64,000 nucleotides of DNA, from contig NZ_CP026100.1 of NCBI RefSeq assembly GCF_003722335.1, forward strand, positions 930,001 to 994,000. Direction: 5' to 3'. The translations under genes were made by a program, and so were the position numbers. Source of the DNA: Caulobacter flavus (GTDB lineage: Bacteria; Pseudomonadota; Alphaproteobacteria; Caulobacterales; Caulobacteraceae). The notes beneath the pieces were generated by a model. It searched no databases, was not told where the DNA came from, and was given only the letters and a program-made list of their open reading frames with translations. Every line of letters starts with the position of its first letter. Position 1 is the first letter of the stretch. Shown one piece after another: positions 51,888 to 61,042 of this stretch.

Positions 51888-52541
51888 TTAGTAGGCGTTT
51901 TCGGCCATCAGCAGGTGCGGCACCGTCAGCAGCAGGATGCGGATGTCGCTCATCAGCGACCATCCGTCGATATAGGCGATGTCGGCCTTGATGCGGGCCG
52001 CCATGTCCTCGACGTCGGTGGTGCCGCCGCGCAGGCCGCGGATCTGGGCCAGGCCCGTGAGGCCCGGCTTGGCCTGGAAGCGCATGTTGTAGGTCGAGAT
52101 CAGCGCGCCGTAATAGGCGTCGTGCGCCATGGCGTGCGGACGCGGACCGACCAGAGACATGTCGCCCTTCAGCACGTTGAGCAGCTGGGGCAACTCGTCG
52201 ATGCTGGTGGTGCGCAGAAGCTTGCCGGACTTGGTGATGCGGTCGTCGTCGCGACGGGCCTGGGTGACCTTGTCGCCGTTCTCCTCGCACCGCATCGAGC
52301 GCAGCTTGTAGATGGTGAAGGTTCGCCCGTTCAGGCCGCCCCGCGTCTGGCGGAACAGCACGGGTCCGGGCGACTCCAGCTTGATCCAGAGCGCCGCGAG
52401 CAGAAGCACGGGCGCGAAGAAGATCAGGGCAAGGGCGGCGACGACGACATCGATGAAGCGCTTGCCAGGATCCACGGCGACACGAGCAAGAATCTCGCCC
52501 GCGACGGCGTTCATGGTTTCGGTGTTCGAGCTTCCGCTCAC
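51888..52541 (-). CDS. pssY: PssY-like undecaprenyl-phosphate sugar-1-phosphate transferase
   Basis: 217 residues. One N-terminal membrane hairpin (GKRFIDVVVAALALIFFAP...) and the PGT catalytic domain: ESPGPVLFRQTRGGLNG, FTIYKLRSM, TSIDELPQLLNVLKGDMSLVGPRP (Asp-Glu active pair), KPGLTGLAQIRG. It starts the polysaccharide repeat by attaching sugar-1-phosphate to undecaprenyl phosphate at the inner membrane. In Caulobacter, PssY, PssZ and HfsE are related enzymes of this type. GTG 52541 is chosen because an AGGGGG lies about 8 nt upstream; the frame stays open 17 codons more. Confidence 0.88.
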   Translation of the reverse strand: MSGSSNTETMNAVAGEILARVAVDPGKRFIDVVVAALALIFFAPVLLLAALWIKLESPGPVLFRQTRGGLNGRTFTIYKLRSMRCEENGDKVTQARRDDDRITKSGKLLRTTSIDELPQLLNVLKGDMSLVGPRPHAMAHDAYYGALISTYNMRFQAKPGLTGLAQIRGLRGGTTDVEDMAARIKADIAYIDGWSLMSDIRILLLTVPHLLMAENAY

Positions 52542-52766
52542 AGCGTAACCCCCTATCCCACGACACACAAAAAAGGAACGAAGCCACCCCACTTCGTCTC
52601 TAACTACCTAATGCAACTCTCCGACGACGTCGCGCGGAAACTGATACTTAACCATAAAATACAGTCATTTTGCGTAAACCCTGTTCCTTCACTAGGGCTT
52701 AGGGGTGAAAAGCTAAGCTTATATTCGCGCAGATGACGAACCTGCGTTGAAGGGGCCTTGAGTTTC

Positions 52767-52919
52767 ATGCCGCACGCAGACATCTCGCTGAGCAGCGTCG
52801 CCGACGCCGCGCCGACCGCCACGCGCCGCCTGCCGCGCGCCGTCGGCCTGGGCCTGGCCGCCATGGTTTCGGTCGGCCTGTGGCTGGCCGCCGCCGAACT
52901 GGTCCGCGCCTTCCTCTGA
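52767..52919 (+). CDS. Small single-pass membrane protein in the capsule locus
   Basis: 50 residues: MPHADISLSSVADAAPTATR, then a basic RRLPR and one membrane helix (VGLGLAAMVSVGLWLAAAE), ending VRAFL. The frame has the same G/C-rich third positions as neighbouring genes. GAAGGGG is about 12 nt upstream. It is convergent with the wzy-like gene and divergent from pssY. No family recognised; it may be a capsule assembly accessory. Confidence 0.6.
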   Translation: MPHADISLSSVADAAPTATRRLPRAVGLGLAAMVSVGLWLAAAELVRAFL

Positions 52920-52941
52920 TCGATCCGCACGCGCGGCCGCC

Positions 52942-54846
52942 TCAGGGCTGCCGCAGGCGCAGCACCGTCAGCTGCAGCGCCAGGCCCACCCGCCCCGCCG
53001 GATTGCGGATCTCGTTGGCCATCCGCACCAGTTCCTTCCGCTTCCAGTTGGCGCGGCGCCATTCGGCGCTGAGCTGCTCGATCGTCTGGGCGCGCGCCGT
53101 CGGCGTCAGCCGGTCCCAGCGCTCGTAGGCGAACCGCGTCCGGGCGTTGAACAGGCTGGTCTGCAGCGGCGCCACCGTGAACGAGCGCTCCAGCGCCAGG
53201 GCCGAGGGCCCGTCCAGGCCGGCGGCCGCGTCGACGGCCGCGCGACGCAACCAGGCCGATCCCGATCCCGGCCGCGAAGCCAGTTCGCGACGGCTCAGGC
53301 CGTCCAGCCGCGCCAGCTCTTCCGCCGATAGATCCTTGCGCGCCACGCCGCGCTCGATGCTCGCGGCCAGGGCGTCGGCGGGGGCCGTGGGCCAGGCCGA
53401 CAGGTCTCCGCCGACCTTGGCCGCCAGCAGCGGCGCGCCCAGCAGCACGGCGACCACGGCGCAGGCGCCGCCGCCGGCCAGGGCCAGACGGGCCGGCGCG
53501 AGATCGGGCCTGGCGCCGCGCGTCTCGCGGCGGGGCGAGACCAGGCCGCCGACTGCGCCCAGGCCCAGCGCCGCCAGCGCCTGGATGGCCGGCACCTGCA
53601 GCGCGAAGTCCGACAGGCCGTGGATCAGGAACACCGCCGCCGCGCAGACCGCGCCGCGCGCCCAGATGCCGACGCCGCCGGCGCCGAAGGCCGCGCGGAC
53701 GATCGGAGCCAGACGCTGGCCCAGCAGCGCCGCCATCAGCGCAGCCCCGACGACGCCGGCCTCCTCCAGCCACTGGACATAGAGATTGTGCACGGCGCGC
53801 ACGTTGTGCAGCTCGCGCAGGGTCGCCTCGGTCATCAGCATCTGGTTGACCGAGGTGAAGCCGCCCAGGCCGTAGCCGAACCAGGGCGAGGACAGGAAGG
53901 CGCGCCAGTGCGGGGCGATGATCTGCCGGCGGATGTCGAGGTCCTGCTGGGCCAGGTCGAAGCGCTCGGCCACCAGGCCCGCGCCGTTGAGACCAAGAAC
54001 CGCCACCAGCAGCACGGCCGCGCCGCCGACCACCAGCACGCCGCTCCGAGTCATCCGGCGCCCGGCCAGGGCCTGCCAGATCGTGAACAGCGCCGCGCCG
54101 ATCGCGCCGGCGATCAGGCCGCCGCGCGAGGCGGTCATCAGCACGCAGACGACCAGCAGGGCCACCAGGCCGACCAGGGCGACGGCGCGCGGATCGCCCT
54201 TCTTCAGCGCGGCCGAACCGCCCCTGCGCAGGCGCTGGGCCAGCGCCGCGGCGGCCATAACCACGCCGGCGGCGAACACCGTGGCGGCGCTGTTGGGGCC
54301 CAGCAGGGTGGCGGCCATCCGCCCTTCGCCGCGCAGGCCGACGTGATGCACGAGAGCGCCGGCGGCGTAGATCCCCAGGCCCCACAGCATGAAGGCCAGC
54401 AGCCGGCGGCCGCGTGTCTGCGAGGCGGCGACCACCCGGCCGGCGACGTAGAGGCAGAACAGGCCCAGCAGGTTCAGGACGTTGAGCAGCACCGCCGAGC
54501 GGTCGAGGGTCGAGGCCGCCGGGCCGTCGGGCAGATAGGTCCAGACCGGATGGGGGCCGTCGGGGGTCCAGGGCGTCAGGGGCGCCAGGACGGCGGCCAG
54601 CAGCAGCGCGGCCAGCACGGCCGGAACCGTCCAGCCGCCGAGCCTGGCGAGATCGCGGCGGGCCCAGCCGCAGGCGGCCAACAGGATGACGAGGCCAAGG
54701 GCGTAGAGCCCGGCGAACACGGCCGCCACGGCCGTGTCGCTGGCGCCGAAGGCCAGGACGGCGCCGAAGACCAGCGCCGTCAGGCCCGCGCAGGCGGCGG
54801 TTTCGGACCCCGCGAGCCGCCGGGTCCGACGCCCGTCAGTCCGCAT
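52942..54846 (-). CDS. O-antigen ligase/polymerase (Wzy-like) membrane protein
   Basis: 634 residues with about twelve hydrophobic helices (20-460) and a large soluble C-terminal part. The key Wzy_C region has NVRAVHNLYVQWLEEAGVVGA (the conserved 'H..ylq...E.G..G' motif), preceded by an extracytoplasmic loop holding FGYGLGGFTSVNQML, which is standard for the family. It would join repeat units (polymerase) or ligate glycan. In this setting, with wza-, wzc- and pssY-like genes, capsule polymerase is the better guess. It overlaps the wzc-like gene by 11 bp. Confidence 0.85.
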   Translation of the reverse strand: MRTDGRRTRRLAGSETAACAGLTALVFGAVLAFGASDTAVAAVFAGLYALGLVILLAACGWARRDLARLGGWTVPAVLAALLLAAVLAPLTPWTPDGPHPVWTYLPDGPAASTLDRSAVLLNVLNLLGLFCLYVAGRVVAASQTRGRRLLAFMLWGLGIYAAGALVHHVGLRGEGRMAATLLGPNSAATVFAAGVVMAAAALAQRLRRGGSAALKKGDPRAVALVGLVALLVVCVLMTASRGGLIAGAIGAALFTIWQALAGRRMTRSGVLVVGGAAVLLVAVLGLNGAGLVAERFDLAQQDLDIRRQIIAPHWRAFLSSPWFGYGLGGFTSVNQMLMTEATLRELHNVRAVHNLYVQWLEEAGVVGAALMAALLGQRLAPIVRAAFGAGGVGIWARGAVCAAAVFLIHGLSDFALQVPAIQALAALGLGAVGGLVSPRRETRGARPDLAPARLALAGGGACAVVAVLLGAPLLAAKVGGDLSAWPTAPADALAASIERGVARKDLSAEELARLDGLSRRELASRPGSGSAWLRRAAVDAAAGLDGPSALALERSFTVAPLQTSLFNARTRFAYERWDRLTPTARAQTIEQLSAEWRRANWKRKELVRMANEIRNPAGRVGLALQLTVLRLRQP

Positions 54847-57058
54847 AGTACTTGCGGTAGCTCTTGTAGTAGTAGCCCGCGTCGCCGTAGCCGTAACGGG
54901 ACTGGGCCTTGAGATCCATCTGGGTCAGGGCCACGCCGGCCAGGAACACGCCCCGGCCCTGCAGCAGCGACAGCGCCGAGGTGATGGCCTTGACCGGCGT
55001 GCGCTTCCAGCGGGCCAGCATGACCACGGCGTCGGCGTGCGGCGCCAGGATGCGGGTGTCGGCGATGGCCAGCAGCGGGGCGGTGTCGAGCAGCACCACG
55101 TCGAAGCGCTGGCGCAGTTCGGCCAGCAGGCGCTGGAAGGCGGCCGAGCCGAAGACGTCGCGCGGCGTGTAGGCCGACTTGGTCAGCGGCAGGACCTTGG
55201 CCCCGCTCTCATCGGCGTACAGCGCCTCGTCCAGCGTGGCCGCGCCGTTAAGCACCTCGATCAGGCCGACCGTGGGAGCGGTGGGCAGGAAACGGTTGAT
55301 GGCGCCCTGGCGCAGGTCGCAGTCGACGACCACGACATTGGCGCCCGAGGCCGCCAGGGTGCGGCCCAGCGAGAAGGTGGTGGTGGTCTTGCCCTCGCCC
55401 GGCAGCGACGAGGTGACCGCGATCACCTTCACCGTCTCGCCGACCTTGGAGAACAGGATCGCCGCCCGCAGCTTGCGCAGGCTCTCGGCGAAGCTGGAGA
55501 GCGGCTTGTTCAGCAGGTAGTCAGGCGGGGCCAGGCCGCGCGCGGCGCGGGCGTCGTCCAGCGTCGAGCTGAGCAGCGGCACCGAGCCGAGATAGGGCAC
55601 GCCCAGGCGGCGCTCGACCTCGTCCTCGGTGAACAGGCCGGCCATCAGGATCTCGGCCAGGACCACGGCGGCGCCGCCGGCGCCGAGCGCGGCCACCAGG
55701 CCAAGGATCAGGTTGACCGACGGCTTGGGCTCGCTGGGCTTGTTGGGGATGGTGGCGCGCGACAGCACCCGGGCGTCGGGCTGCTCGATGCCTTGCTGAG
55801 CCGTGGTCTGCTTGAAGCGACCGAGCAGGGACTCATACAGGGTGCGGACGGACTCGGCCTTCCGCTCCAGTTCGGCCAGGCGGATGCTGGCGCGGTTGTT
55901 GCCGGCCAGGGTTCCGCGGGCGGAGCCGACGCTGCCGGCCACCGAGCCGGTGCGCTGGCGCGAGATCTGGGCCTGGGCCTCGAGGTTGGAGATGATCCGC
56001 TTGATCTCGGCCTGGATCTGGGTGTCGATCTCGGCCAGTTCGCGGCGCGCCTTGATCAGGTCGGGCCAGCGCTCGTCGTAGCGCTCGGCCATGGAATTGA
56101 CCTGGGCGATCTTCTCGACGCGCTGCTTGCGCAGTTGCTGGATGACCGGCGAGCTCATGGTCTCGCCCAGATCGTCGCCGTTGCTGCCGCGGGCCAGCTG
56201 GTTGCGGGCGATGTTGAGGCGGGCGTCGGTCTCGGCCTGTTCGGCGCGGGCCGTGGCCAGCTGCTGGTTCAGGCCCGAGATCTCCTGCTCGGTCAGGGTC
56301 GCGCCCTGGGCGCTGAGCAGGTTGTTGGCGATCTTGTACTGCTGGACCTCGGCCTCGGCCTGCTGCAGCTGGCCGCGCAGGTCGGCGACCCGGGTATTGA
56401 GCCAGCCGTTGGCCTGCTTGGTGGCCTCGAACTTGGCCTCAAGCTGCTCGGTCAGATAGAGGTCGGCGAAGGCGTTGGCCAGGCGCGCGGCCTGGGCCGG
56501 ATCCTCGTGCGTGTACTGGACGGTGATCAGGTAGGTGACGCCCGAGCGGCGGACGTTGAGGCCGCTGAGCACGCGATCGACGATCCGCTCGCGCAGGCGC
56601 TGGGCGGCGACCGGATCGTTGGCGGCGGTGGGGGCCACCGTCTTCTTCAGGAAGGGCAGCCAGGCCTTGACGCCCTTCGCGCCGGCGAGGCTGGGATTGT
56701 AGTACGGGTCCTGGTCCAGCTTGAGCTGGTCGACCACGCGGCCGGCCAGCGACCGCGAGCGCAGCACCTCGACCTCGGTGTCGACCACGGCGCTGTCGGC
56801 CGGCAGGCCCGACAGCACGGCGTTCATGTCCGGCGTCACCTGCTCCTGGCGCACGTCGATCATGACCTGGGCCTGGGTCGAGTAGCGCGGGGTCTCCTGC
56901 AGGGTGAACAGCACCACGGCCACGAAGACCGCCAGGGCCACCGCCGCGAACAGCCGCAGGCGCCGCCGGAAGATCGCGATGATGACGTTGAGGTCAAACG
57001 CGGGCGCTCCGGCGTCGGACGCCGGAGCGATCGGGGTCTCGAAGGTCGAGCCGTCCAT
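54836..57058 (-). CDS. wzc: Wzc-like polysaccharide co-polymerase with tyrosine kinase domain
   Basis: 740 residues. The N-terminal Wzz domain is bounded by two membrane helices (about 30-50 and 445-470), with long coiled-coil periplasmic helices between them (NNLLSAQGATLTEQEI, QQLRKQRVEKIAQ). The BY-kinase domain follows: Walker A SSLPGEGKTTTTFSLG near 551, Walker A' VVVVDCDLRQG and Walker B DVVLLDTAPLL. The Tyr-rich C-terminus (YGYGDAGYYYKSYRKYY) is the autophosphorylation cluster. It controls chain length and export with the Wza-like protein. Start ATG 57058; an ATG three codons earlier is possible. Confidence 0.93.
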   Translation of the reverse strand: MDGSTFETPIAPASDAGAPAFDLNVIIAIFRRRLRLFAAVALAVFVAVVLFTLQETPRYSTQAQVMIDVRQEQVTPDMNAVLSGLPADSAVVDTEVEVLRSRSLAGRVVDQLKLDQDPYYNPSLAGAKGVKAWLPFLKKTVAPTAANDPVAAQRLRERIVDRVLSGLNVRRSGVTYLITVQYTHEDPAQAARLANAFADLYLTEQLEAKFEATKQANGWLNTRVADLRGQLQQAEAEVQQYKIANNLLSAQGATLTEQEISGLNQQLATARAEQAETDARLNIARNQLARGSNGDDLGETMSSPVIQQLRKQRVEKIAQVNSMAERYDERWPDLIKARRELAEIDTQIQAEIKRIISNLEAQAQISRQRTGSVAGSVGSARGTLAGNNRASIRLAELERKAESVRTLYESLLGRFKQTTAQQGIEQPDARVLSRATIPNKPSEPKPSVNLILGLVAALGAGGAAVVLAEILMAGLFTEDEVERRLGVPYLGSVPLLSSTLDDARAARGLAPPDYLLNKPLSSFAESLRKLRAAILFSKVGETVKVIAVTSSLPGEGKTTTTFSLGRTLAASGANVVVVDCDLRQGAINRFLPTAPTVGLIEVLNGAATLDEALYADESGAKVLPLTKSAYTPRDVFGSAAFQRLLAELRQRFDVVLLDTAPLLAIADTRILAPHADAVVMLARWKRTPVKAITSALSLLQGRGVFLAGVALTQMDLKAQSRYGYGDAGYYYKSYRKYYAD

Positions 57059-57081
57059 GATGCGCACTCTCAGTGGTCGAT

Positions 57082-57103
57082 GACCCTCCGCTAGAGGAGG
57101 GTC
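57082..57103. other. Hairpin between the barrel gene and the wzc-like gene
   Basis: GACCCTCC-GCTAGA-GGAGGGTC, 8-bp perfect stem. Read on the transcribed (minus) strand it has no T-run behind it, so it is more likely a leader structure than a terminator. Confidence 0.4.
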
Positions 57104-57118
57104 GCGACCTTTTTTGGA

Positions 57119-58390
57119 CTAGAATTGCAGGGCGAGCGAAGCGGCCAGCTTATTGTCGGTGAAGCTTCGCGCGGCATTGGCGCCTTCCGACTTCTGCTTC
57201 AGGTAAGTGTAGGTCAGGAACACCCCGACGCGACGGTTCATCAGATACGAAACCGAAGCCTTGGCGCCGCTGCGCTTGTCTTCGCGATCGATGCCCTCGT
57301 AGTCGTCGCTGCCGAAATTAGCCTGGCCCGACAGCAGAACGTTGCGCAGAAGCTCGTGATCGACGGCCACCGAGCCGGTGGTGGTGACGAAGCCCTGCGA
57401 GTTGGCGACGACGGATTCGTCGATGTTGCGGGTGGCGTTGAAAGTCACCGTGGTCAGCTCGGTGGGGAACCACTCGACCTTGGTCTTGGTGCTGAAGCCG
57501 GTGATGTCGTCGACGCGGCGGCCCGTCGAGGTGACGAAGTTGTCGTAGGTCTGCTTCATGTAGCCGGCGTCGACCTGGCCGCGAATGGCCTGGGCCAGCT
57601 CGAAGTCGACGCCCGCCGACAGGATGTAGCCGTCGGAGTCGCGCGCCGAGTCCGTGTCGTAGCGGCGCGAGTCGCCGGTCAGCGAGACGTAGAAGGCGGT
57701 ATCGGGGCTGACGGCGTAGTCGGCCTTGACGCCGTAGCGGTACTGGTCGCGGTCGCGGAAGTCCTGGTCGAGCTCGCCGGCGGCGTTGCGGCCGTCCTCG
57801 TAGTCGTAGGACTTGCTGGTCACGTCGCCGGTCAGGCGCAGGCGGTTGAACTCCTTCACCCCGCTAAGGGCCGCGGTGACCAGTTCGTACTGGATCGGCG
57901 CCAGGGCGGCGACCGGCGAGGTCGGGGCCGAGCGCGGCTCGGTCAGCTTCTGGTACTGCAGGCCGCCGGTGACGAACGCGCCGCGCACCACGTCGAGCTT
58001 GCCGTTGAGCCCGAGGGTGTATTCCTCGTTGTTTTCCGTGCTGTTGTCGGAATAGCGGTTGATCGAGGTCGAGGCGAAGGCGCTCAGCGAGTGGCGCGAC
58101 CAGTCCGAACGCAGGGCCAGTTCCGGCTTCACGCGCCAGATGGTGTCGGAGGTCTCGTCGGCGGCGACGGCGTAGATGTTGTCGTCGCGCTCGAGATCGA
58201 CCGTCAGGCGGGGATAGGCCACGAACGCGCCCAGGCGCACGCCGGCCGCCTCGTAGTCGGGCCGGGGGCGCTGGCGCACGCTGGTGTGCTTGTCGCGCTT
58301 GAAGCTGGACGCGCCGCTCTGGGCGGAAGCGATCTGCGGCGCAGCCGCGACGAGAACAGCCGCGATCGCGGCCGAGGCAAGTATCTTCAT
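57119..58390 (-). CDS. Outer-membrane beta-barrel protein of the capsule locus
   Basis: 423 residues. Signal peptide 1-23 ends IASAQS, and the rest alternates hydrophobic and polar residues as in a barrel, ending in Phe (LAASLALQF). Pieces such as LERDDNIYAV and FAYRYDYTV-type strand repeats match the OMP_b-brl_2 family found in exopolysaccharide loci. It probably takes part in polymer export or anchoring. It is upstream of the wzc-like gene (60-bp gap). The start is the ATG at 58388-58390. Confidence 0.83.
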   Translation of the reverse strand: MKILASAAIAAVLVAAAPQIASAQSGASSFKRDKHTSVRQRPRPDYEAAGVRLGAFVAYPRLTVDLERDDNIYAVAADETSDTIWRVKPELALRSDWSRHSLSAFASTSINRYSDNSTENNEEYTLGLNGKLDVVRGAFVTGGLQYQKLTEPRSAPTSPVAALAPIQYELVTAALSGVKEFNRLRLTGDVTSKSYDYEDGRNAAGELDQDFRDRDQYRYGVKADYAVSPDTAFYVSLTGDSRRYDTDSARDSDGYILSAGVDFELAQAIRGQVDAGYMKQTYDNFVTSTGRRVDDITGFSTKTKVEWFPTELTTVTFNATRNIDESVVANSQGFVTTTGSVAVDHELLRNVLLSGQANFGSDDYEGIDREDKRSGAKASVSYLMNRRVGVFLTYTYLKQKSEGANAARSFTDNKLAASLALQF

Positions 58391-58446
58391 AGTCTATCCC
58401 CAGTTCGACGACTTCAGCCGTCTTTTCGGAAACCCGACACAAACAA

Positions 58447-58484
58447 AAAAGGGGTCCGGCGCCGGACGACCCGGCGCTGGTCTA
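58447..58484 (-). terminator. Terminator of the hypothetical secreted-protein gene
   Basis: On the minus strand the palindrome GTCCGGCGCCGGAC (58454-58467) is followed by CCCTTTTTT. A competing stem CGCCGG/CCGGCG overlaps it. Located 16-53 bp after the gene's stop. Confidence 0.75.
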
Positions 58485-58499
58485 ACGCTTAGTGAGGCC

Positions 58500-59063
58500 T
58501 CAGGTGCCGCAGTAGTCGGCGGTGACGCCGGCGCACGGGTCGTAGGCGGCCGGAGGACCGGCGTCGCCGCCGCCGCCCGCCGTGCCCGACAGGCTGACCA
58601 GGACGCTGACCGAACCGCCGGCGGTCGAGGAGGTGACCGTGGCGGTCTGGCCGGTGGCCTTCAGCTGGGCGACGACGGCGGGGGCGTTGGCCACGGTGGC
58701 GGCCATGCCCGGCGCGACCGCGGCGGCGACCTTGAGGGCCACGCCGGCGCTGATGACGTTGGAGGCCACGGCCTGGATCAGGGCGGCGGCGATCACCTCG
58801 GGCGAGGCGCCGCTGGCGGCCAGGGCGGCGGCGACCGAGGCCTGCACGGCGTCGAGCTTGGCGTCCGGGGTCATGGCCGCGAAGCCGGGATCGGCGGCGG
58901 CCGAGCGCGCGGCGGCGGCGATCACCGCCTGCAGCGAGGCGGCGCTGGGCGGCGCGGTCGAGGCTTGAGTGGCGCCGCCTTGGACAGCGGCCGCGGTCGA
59001 CACGAAGGGCGCGGCGGCAAGGGCCAGGCCCGCGACGACTGCGCCCACGAAACGCGATGACAT
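58500..59063 (-). CDS. Hypothetical secreted Ala-rich protein
   Basis: 187 residues. Signal peptide about 1-25 (ends VSTAAAV), then a very Ala/Val-rich helical body with two similar segments (SLQAVIAAAARSAAADPGF and DAVQASVAAALAASGASP), a Ser/Thr/Gly segment, and a Cys-containing end (DPCAGVTADYCGT). No known family recognised. GGGGG is 7 nt before the ATG at 59063, so translation should be good. Upstream of the barrel and wzc-like genes on the same strand, but separated by a terminator, so it may be only a neighbour of the capsule genes. Confidence 0.75.
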   Translation of the reverse strand: MSSRFVGAVVAGLALAAAPFVSTAAAVQGGATQASTAPPSAASLQAVIAAAARSAAADPGFAAMTPDAKLDAVQASVAAALAASGASPEVIAAALIQAVASNVISAGVALKVAAAVAPGMAATVANAPAVVAQLKATGQTATVTSSTAGGSVSVLVSLSGTAGGGGDAGPPAAYDPCAGVTADYCGT

Positions 59064-59731
59064 GGCTTACCCCCTGTTAAGAATTCGCGATCCCTATAAG
59101 CCGCAAGCCCTGGGTATTCCAGCCCTAAAACTATTATAAGAGTTAATCGCACGGCTCAGACTTGCGACTTTGCACATAAGCGGCACAGTTTCATGACCGT
59201 CTGCTTGGGATCAGATCAATTCTCACGACATGAGCATGGCGCAGGCGCCGATCGGCGGCGCTGCGCACGATCTATCCTCTCGCGCGAATATTTCAGGCGC
59301 CGACTGCTGGCCGCTTTCAGAACCTGACAAGCTTCGCCATTAGCGAGCTCGACAGTGAAACAGGTGAATTCAACCTAGGGTTATACTCAAACGGTCATAT
59401 GATCAGTTTGCGGATTCAACGCCGACGGCGCGTCAGACGCCGAAGTTCTCGGCGCAGGGGTCTCTCGAGGCTGGGCCAGATCAGCAGGCAGACCAGGACG
59501 ACGATGACGGCGAAGGCGAACAGCAAGCTTCCACTCCAGGCTGCGCCCACCATACAACCCAAACGTGACTGTTTGTTCGAAATCCGCCGCCCGGGCGACG
59601 CCGCCCGGCATTTTCGCCGCGGCGCCCAAGGCGCATGCACCCGACGGCTTGTCTCGCGCCCGCGATTGGCCGATTAGCGGTCGTCAGGGCCGGTTCCGCC
59701 GGCCGCCCCGATCCGTGGAAAGAGGACATCC
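59064..59731. other. Long intergenic region before ugd
   Basis: 668 bp. It must contain divergent promoters. Fairly A/T-rich at 59085-59160 and 59330-59400. One possible small minus-strand gene is listed separately at 59416-59553. No repeat, RNA gene or CRISPR is recognised. Confidence 0.5.
59416..59553 (-). CDS. Possible small membrane protein
   Basis: 45 residues: MVGAAWSGSLLFAFAVIVVL... CLLIWPSLERPLRRELRRLTRRRR, one membrane helix plus a strongly basic tail. The pattern is what is expected of a small inner-membrane protein, but the ribosome site is weak and the frame could be chance. The frame is open 29 codons more upstream. Confidence 0.35.
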   Translation of the reverse strand: MVGAAWSGSLLFAFAVIVVLVCLLIWPSLERPLRRELRRLTRRRR

Positions 59732-61042
59732 ATGCGCGTAGCGATGATTGGCACGGGCTATGTGGGCCTGGTGTCCGGGGCGTGCTTTGCGGACTTCGGT
59801 CACGTGGTGACGTGCATCGACAAGGATCCGCGCAAGATCTCGCGGCTGCTGGCCGGCGAGATCCCGATCTTCGAACCGGGTCTGGACGACCTGGTGGCCC
59901 GTAACGTGCGCGAGGGCCGGCTGTCGTTCACGCTGGACGGCGCCCAGGCGATCAAGGACGCCGACGCGGTGTTCATCGCCGTGGGCACGCCCACGCGCCG
60001 GGGCGACGGCCATGCCGACCTCTCCTACGTCTACGCCGCCGCCGAGGAGATCGCCGGCCTGATCGACGGCTTCACTGTCGTGGTCACCAAGTCGACCGTG
60101 CCGGTGGGCACCGGCGACGAGGTCGAGGCGATCATCAAGCGGGTCAATCCCGAGGCCCAGTTCGCCGTGGTCTCCAATCCGGAGTTCCTGCGCGAGGGCG
60201 CGGCCATCGAGGACTTCAAGCGCCCCGACCGCGTGGTGATCGGCGCCGAGGACGAGCGGGCCCAGGCGGTGATGCGCGAGCTCTATCGCCCGCTCTCCCT
60301 CAACGAGACCCCGATCGTCTTCACCGGCCGCCGCACCAGCGAGCTGATCAAGTACGCCGCCAACGCCTTCCTGGCGATGAAGATCACCTTCATCAACGAG
60401 ATGGCCGACCTGTGCGAAAAGGTCGGGGCCGACGTCCAGCAGGTGGCCAAGGGCATCGGCCTGGACAAGCGGATCGGCTCGAAGTTCCTCAACGCCGGCC
60501 CCGGCTACGGCGGCTCGTGCTTCCCCAAGGACACCATCGCCCTGGTCAAGACCGCCGCCGACTACGGCGCGCCGACCCGGTTGATCGAGACCACGGTCGA
60601 GGTCAACAGCGCCCGCAAGAAGGCCATGGCCGACAAGGTCGCCGCCGTGCTCGGGACCGAGGACCTGGCCGGCAAGACCGTCGGCGTGCTGGGCGTGACC
60701 TTCAAGCCCAACACCGACGACATGCGCGACGCCCCCAGCCTCGACATCCTGCCGGCCCTGCAGGCCAGGGGCGCCAAGGTCCAGGCCTTCGACCCCGAAG
60801 GCCGCCACGAGGCCGAGGCCCTGCTGCCGGGCGTCACCTTCGTCTCGGGCCCCTACGAAGCCGCCGACAAGGCCGACGTGCTGCTGCTGCTCACCGAGTG
60901 GGACCAGTTCCGCGCCCTCGACCTGGACCGCCTCAAGGGCCTCCTGGCCGCTCCGGTCATCGTCGACCTGCGCAACGTCTACAAGCCCCACGAAATGGTC
61001 CGCCACGGCTTCACCTACGCCTCCGTGGGGCGCGGGGCATGA
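59732..61042 (+). CDS. ugd: UDP-glucose 6-dehydrogenase
   Basis: 436 residues. Makes UDP-glucuronate from UDP-glucose with 2 NAD. The N-terminal Rossmann motif is MIGTGYVGLVSGACFADFGH, then GTPTR..DG, STVPVGTGD, NPEFLREG, ELIKYAANAFLAMKITFINE (active-site Lys), and GYGGSCFPKD with the catalytic Cys263. The C-terminal domain has VLGVTFKPNTDDMRDAPS. The precursor is used by capsule and other acidic polymers. It overlaps the next epimerase gene by 4 bp (ATGA), so the two are translationally coupled. AGAGG lies just upstream of the ATG. Confidence 0.95.
   Translation: MRVAMIGTGYVGLVSGACFADFGHVVTCIDKDPRKISRLLAGEIPIFEPGLDDLVARNVREGRLSFTLDGAQAIKDADAVFIAVGTPTRRGDGHADLSYVYAAAEEIAGLIDGFTVVVTKSTVPVGTGDEVEAIIKRVNPEAQFAVVSNPEFLREGAAIEDFKRPDRVVIGAEDERAQAVMRELYRPLSLNETPIVFTGRRTSELIKYAANAFLAMKITFINEMADLCEKVGADVQQVAKGIGLDKRIGSKFLNAGPGYGGSCFPKDTIALVKTAADYGAPTRLIETTVEVNSARKKAMADKVAAVLGTEDLAGKTVGVLGVTFKPNTDDMRDAPSLDILPALQARGAKVQAFDPEGRHEAEALLPGVTFVSGPYEAADKADVLLLLTEWDQFRALDLDRLKGLLAAPVIVDLRNVYKPHEMVRHGFTYASVGRGA

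Noticed and set aside
57082..57103. Terminator between the barrel and wzc-like genes
   Set aside because: The stem is good, but on the transcribed strand the T-run is on the wrong side.
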